DNA from: Acidobacteriota bacterium
Lineage (GTDB): Bacteria > Acidobacteriota > Polarisedimenticolia > J045
DNA: 64,000 nt
Direction of reading: 5' to 3'
Assembly: GCA_030949985.1 (NCBI GenBank)
Contig: JAUZRX010000049.1
Coordinates: 1-64,000, forward strand
The translations under genes and the position numbers were made by a program. Below, one piece after another: positions 26,266 through 36,028 of this stretch; within the stretch, counting starts at the first letter, position 1; each line of letters starts with the position of its first letter. A model generated the notes under the pieces. That model was not told the origin of the DNA. It saw only the letters and a program-made list of their open reading frames with translations, and did not search any database.

Positions 26266-27738
26266 TCATCGGCCGCTGCGTCTCTGGGTGGAAGATGGAA
26301 TCCTCAGTTCTTCGCGATACTTGGCAACGGTACGACGCGCAATTTTCAGCCCCTCGGTCCGGAGGGCCTCGGCGATCGCCTGATCGCTGAGCGGGCGCTT
26401 GGGATCTTCACCGGCGACCAGGCGCTTGATCTTCTCCTTGACGGTCAGTGAAGAGATCGCGTCACCGCCATGGGAAGCCAGCCCGCTGTGGAAGAAAAAG
26501 CGCATCTCGAACAACCCGCGCGGGGTGTGCATGTATTTGTGGTTCACCACCCGGCTGACGGTGGATTCGTGCATGCCGATATCCTCGGCCACATCCCTGA
26601 GCACCAGTGGCCGAATATGATCGAGCCCCTTGTCGAGGAATCCTCGCTGGAACTTGACGATGCTCTCCGCCACCTTGTAGATCGTACGCTGACGTTCCTC
26701 GAGAGAGCGGATCAGGCGAAACGCCGCCTTGACCTTTTCCCGCACGAAGGAGTTGGTCGTGGCGTCCGAGGTTTCGCTCTTGGCCTGGCTGAGCAGCTTG
26801 CGATAGGCGGGAGAAATGCGCAGGCGCGGCAGGCCGTCTTCGTTGAGCAGCACGCGATAGTCGTCGCCATCCTTGATCACGTACACATCGGGCGTGATAT
26901 AGGTCGTGGCCTGGGGGTTGTACTTCTCACCGGGCCGGGGATCCAACTGCCGGATCACCTCGACGATGGCGTCGAGTTCTTCAGGATCGACCTCGAGTAC
27001 CTTCTCGAGCTCGCTCAGCCGCTTGCGCTCGAGCAGGTCCATGTGGTCCCGCACGATCCGCGCCGCCAGGGTGTCGGCGAGCCCGGTCACCTCGAGCTGC
27101 ACCATCAGGCACTCTCGCAGGTCGTAGCTGGCCACACCGACGGGGTCGAAAGCCTGGACCCGCCGGCGCACTTCCTCGACGACCTCCGGCTCCCAGGTCT
27201 GCCCTTCCGGGGCCATGCCGGCGAGTTCCTCGATGCTCGCTTCGAGATAGCCCTTCTCGTCCAGGTTGCCGATGATCGCTTCGCCGATCATCCGTTCGCG
27301 ACGGCCGCTGAAGTTCATCTCCAACTGCCACAGGAGATGGTCCGAGAGCTGGCCCTGGCTGGAGAGCACCTTCTCCATGGTGGGCAATTCGTCGGCGCTG
27401 CGGTGTTCCCAGGTGCCACTCGTCGGCCGGTAGCTGTCTTCCAGGTCGCGGAAGTAGGAGGCGTAGTCGAAGTCGTCGTCCTTGCGGTCACCCTCGGTCC
27501 CCGTGGTCACCTCGCGGGTGTCGGAGGACTCCTGCGCCGGCGCCTCGCTGGGAGTTCCAGGCATCTCGGTGGTCGTGCCGGCCTCTTCGAGAGCCGGGTT
27601 CTCGACCAGTTCCTGGCTGATTTCCTCCTGGAGGTCGAGCTTGGAAAGCTGCAGCAGACGGATCGCCTGCTGCAATTGGGGAGTGATGATGAGTTTTTGT
27701 ACCAGCCTGGCTTGGAGTTTTTGCTCGAGTTGAGGCAT
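26266..27738 (-). CDS. rpoN: RNA polymerase sigma-54 factor RpoN
   Basis: The 490-residue protein starts with the Gln/Leu-rich region I (KLIITPQLQQAIRLLQLSK) that contacts enhancer-binding activators. An acidic region II (about residues 50-110) follows, then the core-binding domain, the DNA-binding helix-turn-helix (EDIGMHESTVSRVVNHKYM) and the RpoN box ARRTVAKYRE near the C-terminus that reads the -24 element. It would direct transcription of nitrogen, motility or envelope genes. The neighbourhood lptC/A-lptB-rpoN-hpf is widely conserved in Gram-negatives. Confidence 0.97.
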   Translation of the reverse strand: MPQLEQKLQARLVQKLIITPQLQQAIRLLQLSKLDLQEEISQELVENPALEEAGTTTEMPGTPSEAPAQESSDTREVTTGTEGDRKDDDFDYASYFRDLEDSYRPTSGTWEHRSADELPTMEKVLSSQGQLSDHLLWQLEMNFSGRRERMIGEAIIGNLDEKGYLEASIEELAGMAPEGQTWEPEVVEEVRRRVQAFDPVGVASYDLRECLMVQLEVTGLADTLAARIVRDHMDLLERKRLSELEKVLEVDPEELDAIVEVIRQLDPRPGEKYNPQATTYITPDVYVIKDGDDYRVLLNEDGLPRLRISPAYRKLLSQAKSETSDATTNSFVREKVKAAFRLIRSLEERQRTIYKVAESIVKFQRGFLDKGLDHIRPLVLRDVAEDIGMHESTVSRVVNHKYMHTPRGLFEMRFFFHSGLASHGGDAISSLTVKEKIKRLVAGEDPKRPLSDQAIAEALRTEGLKIARRTVAKYREELRIPSSTQRRSGR

Positions 27739-27862
27739 GGCGCTCCAGTCGGTCCGAACGGTTCGCTTTCAGCCCGCCTCGTCCGGCTGTGTGGATTCGG
27801 CCGAGGAGTCGGCCCGGAAGCCGGCAGCCTCCCCGACAACAGATCCCAGGATGCCCGGAAAC

Positions 27863-28648
27863 CTACTCCAGCCGAAAGTCCTGGCCGAGGTAGACCGCCC
27901 GGACTTCAGGGTCTTCGGCCAGTTCCGCCGGCGACCCACTCCTGAAGATCTTCCCGCGGTTGATGATATAGGCGCGGTCCGTAATTTGCAATGTCTCCCG
28001 GACGTTGTGGTCCGTGATCAGGACACCGATCCCCTCCCCCGCCAGACGCCGGACGATGCGCTGGATTTCCGCTACCGCGATGGGGTCGATACCCGCAAAG
28101 GGTTCGTCCAGCAACAGGTGGCGCGGACGGAGGGCCATCGCCCGGGCAATTTCGCAACGGCGCCGCTCTCCTCCCGAGAGCAGGTAGCCCGGTCGATCCG
28201 CCACGTTCTCGAGGCCGAAGGCCTCGAGCAGGCGGCGGGTCTCGTCCTGGATCTGATCTTCGTCACAGGCCAGCGCTTCGAGAACGAGCTGGAGATTCCC
28301 GCTGACGGTGAGCCGTCGAAAGATACTGGCTTCCTGGGGCAGATAGGCGATCCCCTCCAGAGCCCGACGGTGGAGCGGCAGCCCGATCAGCGACTTCTCG
28401 CCCAGGCGAATATCCCCGTGGTCCGGATCCGTCAGACCCACGATCATGGAAAAGGTCGTGGTCTTCCCCGCCCCGTTGGGCCCGAGGAGTCCAACGATGC
28501 TTCCCGGCTCCACCTCGAGGCTGACGCCCTCGACGATGCGATGTTTGCGAATCACCCGGAGCAGATCTTCGGCGACCAGGCTGACCGGCGGCGCCTGTCC
28601 ATCCCGCGACCCCAGGCAATCCGCCCGGCCTTCGGCCGAGGCCCTCAT
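27863..28648 (-). CDS. lptB: LPS export ABC transporter ATP-binding protein LptB
   Basis: The 261-residue ATPase has Walker A GPNGAGKTTT, the Q-loop (AYLPQEASIFRRL), the signature LSGGERRR, Walker B LLLDEPFAGIDP and the switch His in ITDHNVRETL. The spacing and the NVRETL motif are typical of LptB, which drives extraction of LPS from the inner membrane with LptF/G. The first ~22 residues are an extra polar extension. The ATG at 28648 overlaps the upstream gene's stop by four bases. LptF/G are not in the window. Confidence 0.95.
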   Translation of the reverse strand: MRASAEGRADCLGSRDGQAPPVSLVAEDLLRVIRKHRIVEGVSLEVEPGSIVGLLGPNGAGKTTTFSMIVGLTDPDHGDIRLGEKSLIGLPLHRRALEGIAYLPQEASIFRRLTVSGNLQLVLEALACDEDQIQDETRRLLEAFGLENVADRPGYLLSGGERRRCEIARAMALRPRHLLLDEPFAGIDPIAVAEIQRIVRRLAGEGIGVLITDHNVRETLQITDRAYIINRGKIFRSGSPAELAEDPEVRAVYLGQDFRLE

Positions 28649-30624
28649 GGCTCGTCCCCTTTCTTCTCGTTCCCCTCGGCGCCCTGGAAAACAGCCCGTC
28701 CCGCAGTGGACACCTCCCCGGTGCCCAGATCGTAGCGTATCTCCTCGGCCTCGATCATCTTTCCCGGCGGGAGGGCCAGGCGGGCGAGGGCCTCGATGCC
28801 CCGGAGGATCACCACACCCTGCGCTCCACCTTCCCACAGCAGCAGGTCCCCGCCACCGTGAGCCTTGGGAGCCACCAGGCGCACCCGCCCTCGCGCTTCC
28901 ATGCGCTCGACCCCACCCGGCCGGCCGCGCAAAATCGTGATGCGCTCGGCCCGCACGATCTGGCCGCCCGGCTCCTCGTAGCTCGCGTGACCTTCGATGA
29001 CCGCCTCGCGGGAACCGGCGGCGTAGCTCAGGGCATCGCCCTGGACGCGAATAGTCTTGGTCTCCTCGCCGCCTCCCGGACTCTTCCGCCGGCTCTCCAG
29101 GCGCAGGTGCGTGCCACCGGTGGCGCGAAGCTTGCGGCCCGGCTGGTCGATCACCAGGCGCCGGGCACGCAGTGAGGCAGCCGCCTGCCAGGCCTGTACG
29201 GAACCCTCGAAGACGATCAGTCCCGCCTCTTTTCGGGGCATCTCCACCCGGTTGCACCGCACGCGAACCGGCTCGTCACCCTCGAAGAGCGAACCGTCAT
29301 CCTCGTGCATCGAGGCGATCTCGGTCAACGCACCGCCTTCGCCGATCAGCACCTCCCGTTGTCTTTCGAACACCAGTCGCGGCGCTTCGATCAGATTCCC
29401 CGCCCGCCAGGCCCTGGCCGGTTCGCCGTGCAGCACGACCCGCCCCGGCTGCTGCCGTTCCCAGCGCAACTCGTGGCCCTCCGCCGCCGCCCCTTCCGGT
29501 TCCTCGATGTGGATCTCCTTCCAGGCCCGGAGCGCCACGGGGGCGCCCTCCCCGTCCTCGAGAACCTCGAGCCACTGACCGGAGACCCGGTACTCGTCGA
29601 CTCCGCCCGGCCGACCTGACTCAAGATCAAACCCAGGACCCGCCCGAAGTCGGTGACGGCCCTCCGCCCGTTCTCCCGTCGGCTCCCAGAGAAGCCGCGA
29701 GGCCTGGAGGCGGCTCCGCCGGTTGCGCCCGGCGAGGGCCTGGGAGTAGACCAGCGACACGGGCCCCCGGGCGACGAACGAACGGGGTTCCGGCGGCTCA
29801 CCGGCAAAGGTCGCGTCGACTCCCGCCGCCGCGAGCTGCCAGCGCCGGCCGGGTCCGCCGCTCCATGCCAGGACGGGACCATCGCCCCGAAAGGTCGACT
29901 CCGACGTCCCCTCCCCGAACGCAAGGGTCGCGCGAGCCGCGATCAAAGTGCGCCGGCTTCCATTCAGCCGCAGGGGAGAGGTGAAGACCATCTCACCGGT
30001 CGCCAGGCGGTAGCTGGCTCGGGAGGCATCCACCACCCATCCACCACCATCGATCGGCCCGAGCCGGAAGCGCCCCCGAATCTCGAGAACCCGACCGTCG
30101 GGCCGGTAGATGAAGGAGCCCAGTTCGGCCCGGAGCTTTCCCGGCCGGGTCATGACGGCCGGCCCCGGAGAGAAGAGTTCCCGGGTCTGGGCATCGTAGA
30201 CCAGCTCGTCGGTGCGCAGGCGCGCGCCGTCGGGATCCACCACCTCCACCTGGTCGAGCAGGGAGATCCGTACGCCGGCCCCCTCGCTCAGGGCCAAGTT
30301 GAGGCGACCACGCTGGGCCGAGAGGAGAACGACCCGACCGTCGTCCAGGTAGAGGCGCAGGGCCTGCACGTCATCGAGCAGATGGACGCCCCCCTCCAAA
30401 CCCAGCAGCCGACCGGCCGCCAGGTCGAAAAGGGCGCGGCCGGCCCGGGTCGTGCTCCAGCGGAAGCCGCCTTCCAGGCGAGCGGTCTCGTTGGCATGGG
30501 ATGGCGGCGGTGAGCCCACCGGCTCCACCGGCTCGGGACGGCGGCGGGTCGTCTCGAAGACCACCGCCGCGACCGCGAGCACGATGAAAGCGACGAGAAG
30601 AAAGCGCCGCCTGGGATATGGCAT
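28645..30624 (-). CDS. LptC/LptA-type LPS transport protein, large fused form
   Basis: An N-terminal membrane anchor (FLLVAFIVLAVAAVVFETT, residues 8-26) is followed by about 630 residues of beta-jellyroll OstA/LptC-like repeats (for example LRTDELVYDAQTRELFSPGP, RRLVIDQPGRKLRATGGTHL and IEAEEIRYDLGTGEVSTAGR). LptC is normally about 190 and LptA about 180 residues. This protein is therefore long enough to hold an LptC-like anchor domain plus two or more LptA-like units, and could span the periplasm as one chain. It directly precedes lptB with a four-base overlap, supporting the assignment. No separate lptA is visible. Confidence 0.8.
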   Translation of the reverse strand: MPYPRRRFLLVAFIVLAVAAVVFETTRRRPEPVEPVGSPPPSHANETARLEGGFRWSTTRAGRALFDLAAGRLLGLEGGVHLLDDVQALRLYLDDGRVVLLSAQRGRLNLALSEGAGVRISLLDQVEVVDPDGARLRTDELVYDAQTRELFSPGPAVMTRPGKLRAELGSFIYRPDGRVLEIRGRFRLGPIDGGGWVVDASRASYRLATGEMVFTSPLRLNGSRRTLIAARATLAFGEGTSESTFRGDGPVLAWSGGPGRRWQLAAAGVDATFAGEPPEPRSFVARGPVSLVYSQALAGRNRRSRLQASRLLWEPTGERAEGRHRLRAGPGFDLESGRPGGVDEYRVSGQWLEVLEDGEGAPVALRAWKEIHIEEPEGAAAEGHELRWERQQPGRVVLHGEPARAWRAGNLIEAPRLVFERQREVLIGEGGALTEIASMHEDDGSLFEGDEPVRVRCNRVEMPRKEAGLIVFEGSVQAWQAAASLRARRLVIDQPGRKLRATGGTHLRLESRRKSPGGGEETKTIRVQGDALSYAAGSREAVIEGHASYEEPGGQIVRAERITILRGRPGGVERMEARGRVRLVAPKAHGGGDLLLWEGGAQGVVILRGIEALARLALPPGKMIEAEEIRYDLGTGEVSTAGRAVFQGAEGNEKKGDEP

Positions 30625-30645
30625 CGCCGGTCCGCCGCCCTGCTC

Positions 30646-31431
30646 TCAGCGACCCTGGAAGTTGGGCCTGCGCTTGTCGAGGAAGGCCGCCGTACCCTCT
30701 CTCATGTCCTCGGTGGCGAAGATGCCGCCGAAGAGTGCGGCCTCGTACTCGAGAGCCTGCTCGAGGGGCATCTGCAGCCCGGAGCGCACCGCCCTCAGGC
30801 ACGCCGCCAGCGCCACGGGACCCTGGCGGGCCAGACGCCGGGCCAGGGCCTCGGCGGCCTCGAGGGCGGTTCCTTCTTCCGCGACGACATTCACCAGGCC
30901 CCACCGGTGGGCGGTGGCCGCATCGATCATCTGCCCACCGAGGATCATCTCCAGTGCCCGCCCTTCGCCGACCAGGCGAGCCAGCCGCTGGGTACCGCCG
31001 AAGCCGGGGATCAGGCCGAGCCCGACCTCCGGCTGGCTGAACTTGGCCCCCGGCGCCGCCACGCGCAGGTGACACATCATGGCCAGTTCGCACCCCCCCC
31101 CCAGGGCAAAGCCCCCGACGGCCGCGATGACGGGCTTGCCGAGGCCGTCGAGGATCGCCCCGATCCGTTGGCCCTGCCTGGCGAACTCCCGGGCCTGTTC
31201 GGGCGTCATGGCAGCCATCTCGGCGATGTCGGCTCCCGCCACGAAAGCCTTGTCGCCGGCCCCGGTGAGAATGATGACCTTGACCTCTTCCTCCCGCCCC
31301 AGGGCCGAGAAGGCGTCGCCGAGTCGGCGGATCACCTCGGCGTTGAGGGCGTTGAGCTTGTCTGGACGATTGATGATCACGCGGGCCAGGGGGGCATCGG
31401 TTTCCCTGAGCACGAGGGGCTGTTCGGACAT
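30646..31431 (-). CDS. Enoyl-CoA hydratase/isomerase (crotonase family)
   Basis: The 261-residue enzyme has the crotonase core: LTGAGDKAFVAGADIAEM (CoA and oxyanion site), GGFALGGGCELAMMCHLRVA with the first catalytic Glu, and FSQPEVGLGLIPGFGGTQRL with the second Glu. Both glutamates fit enoyl-CoA hydratase of fatty-acid beta-oxidation or butyrate-type pathways. Chain-length preference cannot be read. It starts with ATG at 31431. It lies 22 bases upstream of the LptC/A gene but has no obvious functional tie to it. Confidence 0.92.
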   Translation of the reverse strand: MSEQPLVLRETDAPLARVIINRPDKLNALNAEVIRRLGDAFSALGREEEVKVIILTGAGDKAFVAGADIAEMAAMTPEQAREFARQGQRIGAILDGLGKPVIAAVGGFALGGGCELAMMCHLRVAAPGAKFSQPEVGLGLIPGFGGTQRLARLVGEGRALEMILGGQMIDAATAHRWGLVNVVAEEGTALEAAEALARRLARQGPVALAACLRAVRSGLQMPLEQALEYEAALFGGIFATEDMREGTAAFLDKRRPNFQGR

Positions 31432-31582
31432 CGGACCTTTCCTCCGGTTGACGCCGGCGAGTGGGTGCCGGCCGGCGCCAGTTTAGCCCGGAAGCGGGGG
31501 AAGAGGCCCCCCGCGGGCGCCCAACGGGCACCACGACCGGCGAAAACGGCCGGAAGGTGGGCCCCATGCCGCCAGGGGTGAC

Positions 31583-32353
31583 TCAGCGATCGCTGCGGAA
31601 GACGCGTCCAGCCCGACTGACGTGCCGCCTGTAGTCCTTGCCCTCGAGCCGCACGGTCCAGCACATCTCCGCCAGGCGCGAGGCGAGCCGTTCACCGATG
31701 CGGTCGGACAGCGACTCCTGCCCCGGGGGAGGATCCTCGTCCTGATTGGTGGTGGCCAGAATCAGCCGGCGCTGGTTGTAGCGCTCGTTGATGATCAGGG
31801 CGAGAGTATCGCGCATCCAGGGCGTCATGCGCGTCGCGCCCAGGTCGTCGAGCAGCAACACATCGGCCTCGAGCGCGGGGCGCAGGACATCCCAACTCGG
31901 GGTCTGGGAACGGCGGTCGAAAGTTTCCTGGATCCGCCGGAGCAGGTCGTTGAACTCGGCGAAGAGTCCCACCGCCCCCCGCTGCTCTACCAGTTCCCGC
32001 AGCACCGCCACCGCCAGATGGGTCTTGCCGACTCCGGAAGGCCCGATCAGCAGCAATCCGAAAGACTCGCCGGAAGGGAACTCGTCGACGATTCGCCGGC
32101 ACCAGCTCACGGCCCGCCCGAGGGAGTCGTTGAGCAGGTCGAAGTGCTCGAGGGAGCAGTGGCGATAGCGTTCGGGAATCCGCGCCGAGCGCCGCCGCAG
32201 GGCCAGGCGCTGGCGGGTCGCGCAGGCACAGGGGCGCGCGTAGCTGCCATGGTCACTGCTGTGGATCTCGAAACCGGTACCTCGACAAAGAGGGCAACTC
32301 TCCCCCCCCGGGGGAGTCGCGGAAAGCTCCTTGCCATGCCGGCCCGGCTCCAT
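31583..32353 (-). CDS. DnaC/IstB-like AAA+ ATPase with N-terminal zinc-binding motif
   Basis: An N-terminal CPLC...CAC set (about residues 21-44) probably binds zinc. The AAA+ core follows: Walker A GPSGVGKTHLA, Walker B VLLLDDLGA, sensor-1 LILATTNQ and an arginine-rich C-terminus (IGERLASRLAEMCWTVRLEG). This architecture is that of DnaC/DnaI-type helicase loaders, which load DnaB on DNA. IS21 IstB shares the core but lacks the zinc motif. The ATG overlaps the sigma-factor stop by one base (TGATG), so both come from one mRNA. Confidence 0.8.
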   Translation of the reverse strand: MEPGRHGKELSATPPGGESCPLCRGTGFEIHSSDHGSYARPCACATRQRLALRRRSARIPERYRHCSLEHFDLLNDSLGRAVSWCRRIVDEFPSGESFGLLLIGPSGVGKTHLAVAVLRELVEQRGAVGLFAEFNDLLRRIQETFDRRSQTPSWDVLRPALEADVLLLDDLGATRMTPWMRDTLALIINERYNQRRLILATTNQDEDPPPGQESLSDRIGERLASRLAEMCWTVRLEGKDYRRHVSRAGRVFRSDR

Positions 32354-33231
32354 CAGTTGAGGTAGCTCCTGAGCTGCTGGGTTCTCGAGGACTTGTTCAG
32401 CTTGCGCAGGGCCTGAGCCTCGATCTGTCGAATCCGCTCCCGGGAGAGGTTCATCATCTCGCCGATCTCCTTCAGGGTACGCGGCTCCTCACCGGTCAAG
32501 CCGAAGCGCAGCAGTATCACCTTGCGTTCTTTTTCGTCGAGTTCGTGGAGCGCCTGGCGCACCTGGGTTCGCAGGGCGCCACGCACCATGATCGCATCGG
32601 CGGAGGGAATCGTGTCCTGTTCGAGCTTGTCGGAGAGATGAAACTCGTGTTCCTCGTCGATCACCGCCGACAGGGAAATGTTTTCATCGGAAACCTGGAG
32701 CAGCGTGGTGACGTCCGCCGGATCGACCTCCATCGCCTCGGCGATCTCCTCGACCGAAGGCCGCCGTTCGAGCTGGGACATCAACGCCGCCTGGGTCTTG
32801 CCGATGCGATAGAGCAGGTTCGCCTGCTTCTGGGGCAGCCGGAAAGGTCCGCTCTGGTCGGACAGGGCATGGATGATGGACTGCCGGATCCACCACACGG
32901 CATAGGTGATGAACTTGACGTTTTTGCCCGGATCGTAGCGTTTGGCCGCCTCGATCAGGCCCACGTTGCCCTCGTTGATCAGATCGAGAAAGGACAGGCC
33001 GCAGCCGCGGTAGCGCTTGGCGAAGGAAACGACGAAGCGCAGGTTCGCCTCGACCAGTTTCTGCAGCGCCTGCTTGTCACCCTTCTGGATCCGCTTGCCC
33101 AGCGCCCGCTCCTCCTCCACGGTGATGCGGGGCAGCTTGGCGATTTCCTTGAGGTACTTCTTGAGAGACTCGGGGGAACTCTGCTCTTTCGACCGGCCCT
33201 CGAGCTTCTCGCCCTGGTAGTCCTCCGACAT
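32353..33231 (-). CDS. Sigma-70 family RNA polymerase sigma factor (group 1/2, RpoD/RpoS-like)
   Basis: The 292-residue factor contains region 1.2 (SLKKYLKEIAKLPRITVEEE), region 2 (LVEANLRFVVSFAKRYRGCG, LDLINEGNVGLIEAAKRYDP, KFITYAVWWIRQSI), region 3 (RRPSVEEIAEAMEVDPADV) and region 4 (LKEIGEMMNLSRERIRQIEA). The -10-reading and -35-reading residues look intact. The short N-terminus without region 1.1 points to an alternative RpoS/HrdB-like factor rather than the main RpoD. A TATAAT on this strand (33325-33320) lies upstream but without a good -35 box. Confidence 0.93.
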   Translation of the reverse strand: MSEDYQGEKLEGRSKEQSSPESLKKYLKEIAKLPRITVEEERALGKRIQKGDKQALQKLVEANLRFVVSFAKRYRGCGLSFLDLINEGNVGLIEAAKRYDPGKNVKFITYAVWWIRQSIIHALSDQSGPFRLPQKQANLLYRIGKTQAALMSQLERRPSVEEIAEAMEVDPADVTTLLQVSDENISLSAVIDEEHEFHLSDKLEQDTIPSADAIMVRGALRTQVRQALHELDEKERKVILLRFGLTGEEPRTLKEIGEMMNLSRERIRQIEAQALRKLNKSSRTQQLRSYLN

Positions 33232-33472
33232 TGGCCCTCCCGCCTGATCGGCTGCCTGGAGATCGTCCGGACCCGCGCCGGCTCACCTCCCGGGTCTCTT
33301 ATCGGCAGGCAACGGGCTGATTATAATAGCCGGCCGACAAAGTGCCGGACCCCAGCGGGACTTTTCGGCCCTCTCCGGAAGGGGCGGGAGCGCCGGAAAC
33401 CGTGCCGGACAACGAGTTTGGGCCGCAAGCGGAACGCCCGCCGGGCAGGGCGACGCCCCCCCGGCGCAAGGA

Positions 33473-33913
33473 TCAGTTCAGTTCGATTTCCCGCGAGCGG
33501 GCGTCCGGCCGCTTGGGCAGGGTCACCCGCAGCACCCCCTCCTCGAGAGCCGCCTGGACCTGGTCGAGATCGAGCCCCTCCGGGAGCTCGAACTTGCGCA
33601 CGAAGCGGCCGAAGGGGCGCTCGAGCTGGTGGAAAGTCCATTCGCCCTCGGCCTCCCGGCGAGGCCTTTCTCCTTCCACGATCAGCATTTGCGCCTCCAC
33701 CCGAAGCTGGATGTCGCTGCGGTCGAGGCCGGCCAGTTCGCATTCGATCTCGAGGCTGTCGGCGGTCTCGACCACCTCGGCCACGGGCCGCCAGTAACTC
33801 ACCCCCTCGCCCTCCGAGTCCAGCGGGACGGGACCGGTGAGTACCGTCTCGAAGAGCTTGTTCATCCGATCCTGAATCGTCAGCAGGTCGCGGAAAGGAT
33901 CCCAGCTTTTCAT
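33473..33913 (-). CDS. Small heat shock protein Hsp20
   Basis: The 146-residue protein carries an alpha-crystallin domain (WRPVAEVVETADSLEIECEL to the beta-9 motif GVLRVTLPK) and ends in a short tail with a REIELN motif, close to the I-x-I/V oligomerisation motif. It holds unfolding proteins for refolding by DnaK, encoded next to it. The ATG at 33913 has GGAG upstream and is preferred over the frame start at 33949. Confidence 0.93.
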   Translation of the reverse strand: MKSWDPFRDLLTIQDRMNKLFETVLTGPVPLDSEGEGVSYWRPVAEVVETADSLEIECELAGLDRSDIQLRVEAQMLIVEGERPRREAEGEWTFHQLERPFGRFVRKFELPEGLDLDQVQAALEEGVLRVTLPKRPDARSREIELN

Positions 33914-33957
33914 CGCTCCTCCGGGCGGGTCCCGCGGCGCCGGGCCCACGACGAGGC

Positions 33958-33978
33958 GGGGCGCCCGGAGGGCGCCCC
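33958..33978 (-). other. Hairpin between dnaK and hsp20
   Basis: GGGGCGCCC (33958-33966) and GGGCGCCCC (33970-33978) form a 9-base stem with a 3-base loop downstream of dnaK on its own strand. No T-run follows, so it is either a weak terminator needing other factors or a stability element. Confidence 0.45.
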
Positions 33979-34009
33979 CACCACGGAACAGATTATTGGG
34001 CCCTTCGGC

Positions 34010-35911
34010 CTACTCGTCCACGACCTCGGCGTCGACCACGGCGTCGTCTTGACCGCCTTTCGAAGCGGTCTGCCCGGTCGCGCCTCCGCCCTGCGGCTCG
34101 CCGCCCGAAGCGGCTGCCGACTGGTAGAGTTGCTCGGCCACCGCGTGGGCGGCGCGGGTGAGGCGCTCGTTGGCGGCCCGGATCGCGCCCGGATCCTCAC
34201 CTTCGAGAGCCTTCTTGGCCTCCGCAAGCGCCTCCTCGAGCTCTTTCTTCTTGTCCCCGGGGAGCTTGTCGCCCGTTTCCTTGAGCGACTTTTCCATCTG
34301 CCAGACCAGGCTATCGAGCTGGTTGCGAACCTCGATCACTTCCTTGCGTTTGCGGTCCTCTTCCTCATGGGCCTTGGCCTCGTCGACCATCTTCCGAATT
34401 TCGTCTTCGCTGAGCCCGGAAGAGGCCTGAATCGTGATCTTCTGCTCGCGACCGGTGGCCTTGTCCTTGGCGCTGACGTGGAGAATGCCGTTGGCGTCGA
34501 TATCGAAGGTCACCTCGATCTGGGGTACGCCGCGGGGCGCGGGCGGGATGCTGTCGAGAATGAAACGCCCGATGGTCTTGTTGTCCCGGGCCAGGGGCCG
34601 CTCGCCCTGCAGAACGTGGATCTCCACCTGGGTCTGGTTGTCGCTGGCCGTGGAGAAGACCTCCGACTTCCGCGCGGGAATCGTCGTATTCCTCGGAATC
34701 AGGGGGGTCATCACGTTGCCCAGGGTCTCGATGCCGAGACTCAAGGGGGTCACATCCAGCAACAGCACGTCCTTGACATCGCCCGAGAGCACGCCGGCCT
34801 GAACGGCGGCGCCAATGGCCACCACTTCATCGGGATTGACCCCCTTGTGGGGCTCCTTGCCGAAGAATTCCGCGACCAGCTTCTGCACCAGCGGGATGCG
34901 GGTGGAACCGCCCACCAGGACGACCTCGTCGATCTGGTCGCGGGACAGTCCGGCATCCTTGAGGGCCCTCTCGCAGGGTTCGAGGGTACGGCGTACCAGT
35001 GCGTCGATCAGCTGCTCGAAACGGGAGCGGGTGATCTTGCGGGTCAGATGTACCGGCCCCGACGGACCCGCGGTGATGTAGGGCAGGTTGATCTCCGTCT
35101 CCTGGGCCGTCGACAGCTCGCACTTGGCCTTTTCCGCGGCCTCCTTCAACCGCTGCATGGCCATCTTGTCCTGGCTCAGGTCGATCCCCTGGTCACGCAG
35201 GAAGTCCGCCACCAGGTCGTCGATCAGCACCTTGTCGATGTCGTCTCCACCCAGGTGCGTGTCGCCGTTGGTGGACTTGACCTCCACCACACCCTCACCC
35301 ACCTCGAGGATCGAGATGTCGAAGGTGCCGCCACCAAAATCGAAGACGGCGATCTTCTCGTCGCTCTTCTTGTCCAGGCCGTAGGCCAGGGCCGCCGCTG
35401 TCGGTTCGTTGACCAGGCGCTCGACCTTCAGACCCGCCACCTGGCCGGCGTCCTTCGTCGCCTGCCGCTGGGCGTCGTTGAAGTAGGCGGGCACGGTGAT
35501 CACCGCACGGTCGACGCTCTCGCCCAGGTAGGCCTCGGCATCCTGCTTGAGTTTCTGCAGGATCATCGCCGAGATCTCCGGCGGCGAGAGCACCTTGCCG
35601 TCGATCTTGACCCGGGCGTCGCCGTTCTCCGCGGCGACCACCTCGTAACTCACCTCGGAGCACTCGCCGGCCACCTCGCTGAATTTCCGTCCCATGAAGC
35701 GCTTGACCGAGGACACGGTCCGGGTGGGGTTGGTCACCGCCTGGCGCAGGGCCACCTGGCCGACCAGGCGCTCTCCCTTGTCGGTCATGGCCACCACCGA
35801 AGGAGTCGTCCGGCCGCCCTCGGAATTCGGAATCACGACGGGCTTGTCGCCCTCCATAACGGCGACGACGGAGTTCGTCGTCCCCAAGTCAATACCTATA
35901 ATCTTTGCCAT
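34010..35911 (-). CDS. dnaK: Molecular chaperone DnaK (Hsp70)
   Basis: The 633-residue chaperone shows all Hsp70 signatures: [17 protein letters not shown] at the N-terminus, the phosphate loops [20 protein letters not shown] and [17 protein letters not shown], and the substrate-binding domain from about residue 390. It ends in a short acidic tail (DAEVVDE). The ATG has GGAGGT six bases upstream. No CIRCE repeat (TTAGCACTC type) is visible upstream, and grpE and dnaJ are not adjacent. Confidence 0.98.
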   Translation of the reverse strand: MAKIIGIDLGTTNSVVAVMEGDKPVVIPNSEGGRTTPSVVAMTDKGERLVGQVALRQAVTNPTRTVSSVKRFMGRKFSEVAGECSEVSYEVVAAENGDARVKIDGKVLSPPEISAMILQKLKQDAEAYLGESVDRAVITVPAYFNDAQRQATKDAGQVAGLKVERLVNEPTAAALAYGLDKKSDEKIAVFDFGGGTFDISILEVGEGVVEVKSTNGDTHLGGDDIDKVLIDDLVADFLRDQGIDLSQDKMAMQRLKEAAEKAKCELSTAQETEINLPYITAGPSGPVHLTRKITRSRFEQLIDALVRRTLEPCERALKDAGLSRDQIDEVVLVGGSTRIPLVQKLVAEFFGKEPHKGVNPDEVVAIGAAVQAGVLSGDVKDVLLLDVTPLSLGIETLGNVMTPLIPRNTTIPARKSEVFSTASDNQTQVEIHVLQGERPLARDNKTIGRFILDSIPPAPRGVPQIEVTFDIDANGILHVSAKDKATGREQKITIQASSGLSEDEIRKMVDEAKAHEEEDRKRKEVIEVRNQLDSLVWQMEKSLKETGDKLPGDKKKELEEALAEAKKALEGEDPGAIRAANERLTRAAHAVAEQLYQSAAASGGEPQGGGATGQTASKGGQDDAVVDAEVVDE

Positions 35912-36028
35912 CAGCTATTTACCTCCGGCGGCGCCGAGCCGCTGGCGGGTCTTTAAGACTCCCCTTCCCGGGCGTCAAGCAACAGCGCCCGAGCGAAGCG
36001 GAAAAGATGGGACGAGTGGCGCGGAGGA

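Noticed and set aside
33320-33325. TATAAT upstream of the sigma factor as a promoter
   Set aside because: The -10 box on the minus strand is perfect, but no acceptable -35 box lies 15-19 bases away, so I do not list it as a promoter.
33958-33978. Hairpin after dnaK as an intrinsic terminator
   Set aside because: The stem is good but there is no T-run behind it on the transcribed strand.
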